From positions 186,001 to 250,000 of the forward strand of contig JADGEX010000001.1 of NCBI GenBank assembly GCA_016744135.1: a stretch of 64,000 bases of DNA. Reading direction: 5' to 3'. The notes under the pieces are model-generated. The model was not told the origin of the DNA and ran no database searches. It was given only the letters and a program-made list of their open reading frames with translations. Of this stretch, positions 63,443 through 64,000 are shown piece by piece. The translations under genes were made by a program, and so were the position numbers. The first letter of the stretch is position 1; the number at the start of each line of letters is the position of its first letter. Source of the DNA: Pseudodesulfovibrio sp. (GTDB lineage Bacteria; Desulfobacterota; Desulfovibrionia; Desulfovibrionales; Desulfovibrionaceae).

Positions 63443-64000
63443 TTACTCCGTTGATTTCTGTAAAGGTCTGTTTCTTTTTATTATATGTAAACGCTCGCTG
63501 TAGACCGTTTTTTGGGTCGCAAGTGCTATTTCCAATTCCTCATTGGTCGGAACAATCAAGATGTCTATGGCACTTCCTTGGGCATGAATCTTTCGAGTGC
63601 CGTTCTTTCTTTTGTCGTTTTTCGTGTTGTCCAGTGAGATTCCCAGATGATCGAGGCCGTCACAGACCGCTGCTCGTGTATAGGCGTCATTTTCTCCGAT
63701 TCCAGCGGTGAAGACGATGGCATCAACAGAACCAAGGATGGCAAGATAGGAGCCGATTGTTTTTTTGACCCGATAGGTGAACATTTCAAATGCGAGTTCT
63801 GCATCCGTATTACCAGATTCACGTGCCGTGTGGATGTCGCGCATGTCGCTTTGACCGCAAATGCCGACTAAACCGCTTTGAGTGTTAAGCATGGTATTGA
63901 TTTCGTTCACGCCAAGCCCTCTGTTTTTGGCGAGAAAGGCGTAAATGGCAGGGTCAATATCGCCGCAACGTGTCCCCATCATTAAACCGGCAAGAGGTGT
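63443..64000 (-). CDS. ackA: acetate kinase (5' truncated)
   Basis: The reading frame stays open to base 64000, so the start lies outside. The 185 visible residues are the C-terminal half: TPLAGLMMGTRCGDIDPAIY at the edge, then SGLVGICGQSDMRDI and the nucleotide-site VFTAGIGENDAYTRAAVC. It makes acetyl phosphate and ATP interconvertible with acetate. The stop is followed by PFOR after three bases, so both belong to one transcript for energy conservation from pyruvate. Confidence 0.95.
   Translation of the reverse strand, partial: TPLAGLMMGTRCGDIDPAIYAFLAKNRGLGVNEINTMLNTQSGLVGICGQSDMRDIHTARESGNTDAELAFEMFTYRVKKTIGSYLAILGSVDAIVFTAGIGENDAYTRAAVCDGLDHLGISLDNTKNDKRKNGTRKIHAQGSAIDILIVPTNEELEIALATQKTVYSERLHIIKRNRPLQKSTE

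Overview
The window looks like chromosome of a sulfate-reducing Desulfovibrionales bacterium (Desulfovibrio/Pseudodesulfovibrio type). The reasons are a fused succinyl-CoA ligase, a gene order ackA–pyruvate:ferredoxin oxidoreductase, a very long PEP synthase and a pyruvate carboxylase ending in a zinc ribbon, a YedF-type sulfurtransferase, a c-type-heme sensor kinase, and a tmRNA whose tag reads ANDNYDYAMAA. The genus call is inference; no 16S rRNA is present.

Layout. 1–8.6 kb: the end of a SufB/SufD-type Fe-S assembly gene, a TetR regulator with a palindrome in front of it, a YdjM-like membrane hydrolase, a glycosyltransferase, the fused succinyl-CoA ligase, a DHH phosphoesterase, the CCA-adding enzyme and biotin ligase. 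8.6–16.3 kb: pyruvate carboxylase (biotinylated by the ligase just upstream) and PEP synthase, which together supply oxaloacetate and PEP from pyruvate. 16.4–20.9 kb: a motility block with FlaG and a small unknown gene on the minus strand, and FapA, MotA and two MotB proteins on the plus strand. A textbook sigma-28 promoter and a weaker second one lie back to back between the two arms.

20,976–32,774: a genomic island of about 11.75 kb inserted in the 3' end of the tmRNA gene (ssrA). It is bounded by a 46-bp exact direct repeat of the tmRNA end. A tyrosine integrase sits at the ssrA side, and repeated TTTGTGTA boxes near both ends look like integrase arm sites. The cargo is AT-rich: a protein with family-A DNA polymerase-like motifs, a broken serine resolvase and an intact one, an overlapping gene pair encoding two membrane proteins (the second like putative phage abortive-infection proteins), a WD40-like lipoprotein, and an McrB-N-like plus HNH endonuclease. 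Between them lie long non-coding stretches with a dispersed repeat family, inverted repeats and purine/pyrimidine tracts that I cannot assign. This is the most likely place for an undescribed system, probably in mobile-element maintenance or phage defence.

32.7–54.2 kb: intact ssrA, an ABC-2 efflux operon (HlyD-type lipoprotein, ATPase, permease), tRNA-Met, UppP, a small protein with LptF–LptG, EngB, AroQ, EF-P, FtsK, LolA, a pseudouridine synthase, YedF, a DUF374 acyltransferase, GcvT with a large unknown protein, a Cys-rich small protein, a Nudix hydrolase, and the cluster RimI–Pgk–TpiA–SecG followed by tRNA-Leu(GAG).

54.2–64 kb: a pentapeptide-repeat protein and a periplasmic solute-binding protein lie between two nearly identical tRNA-Leu(GAG) copies. 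They are followed by a hybrid sensor kinase with a CXXCH heme motif, a secreted OB-fold protein with a palindrome upstream, pyruvate:ferredoxin oxidoreductase and the 3' part of acetate kinase, which runs off the right edge.
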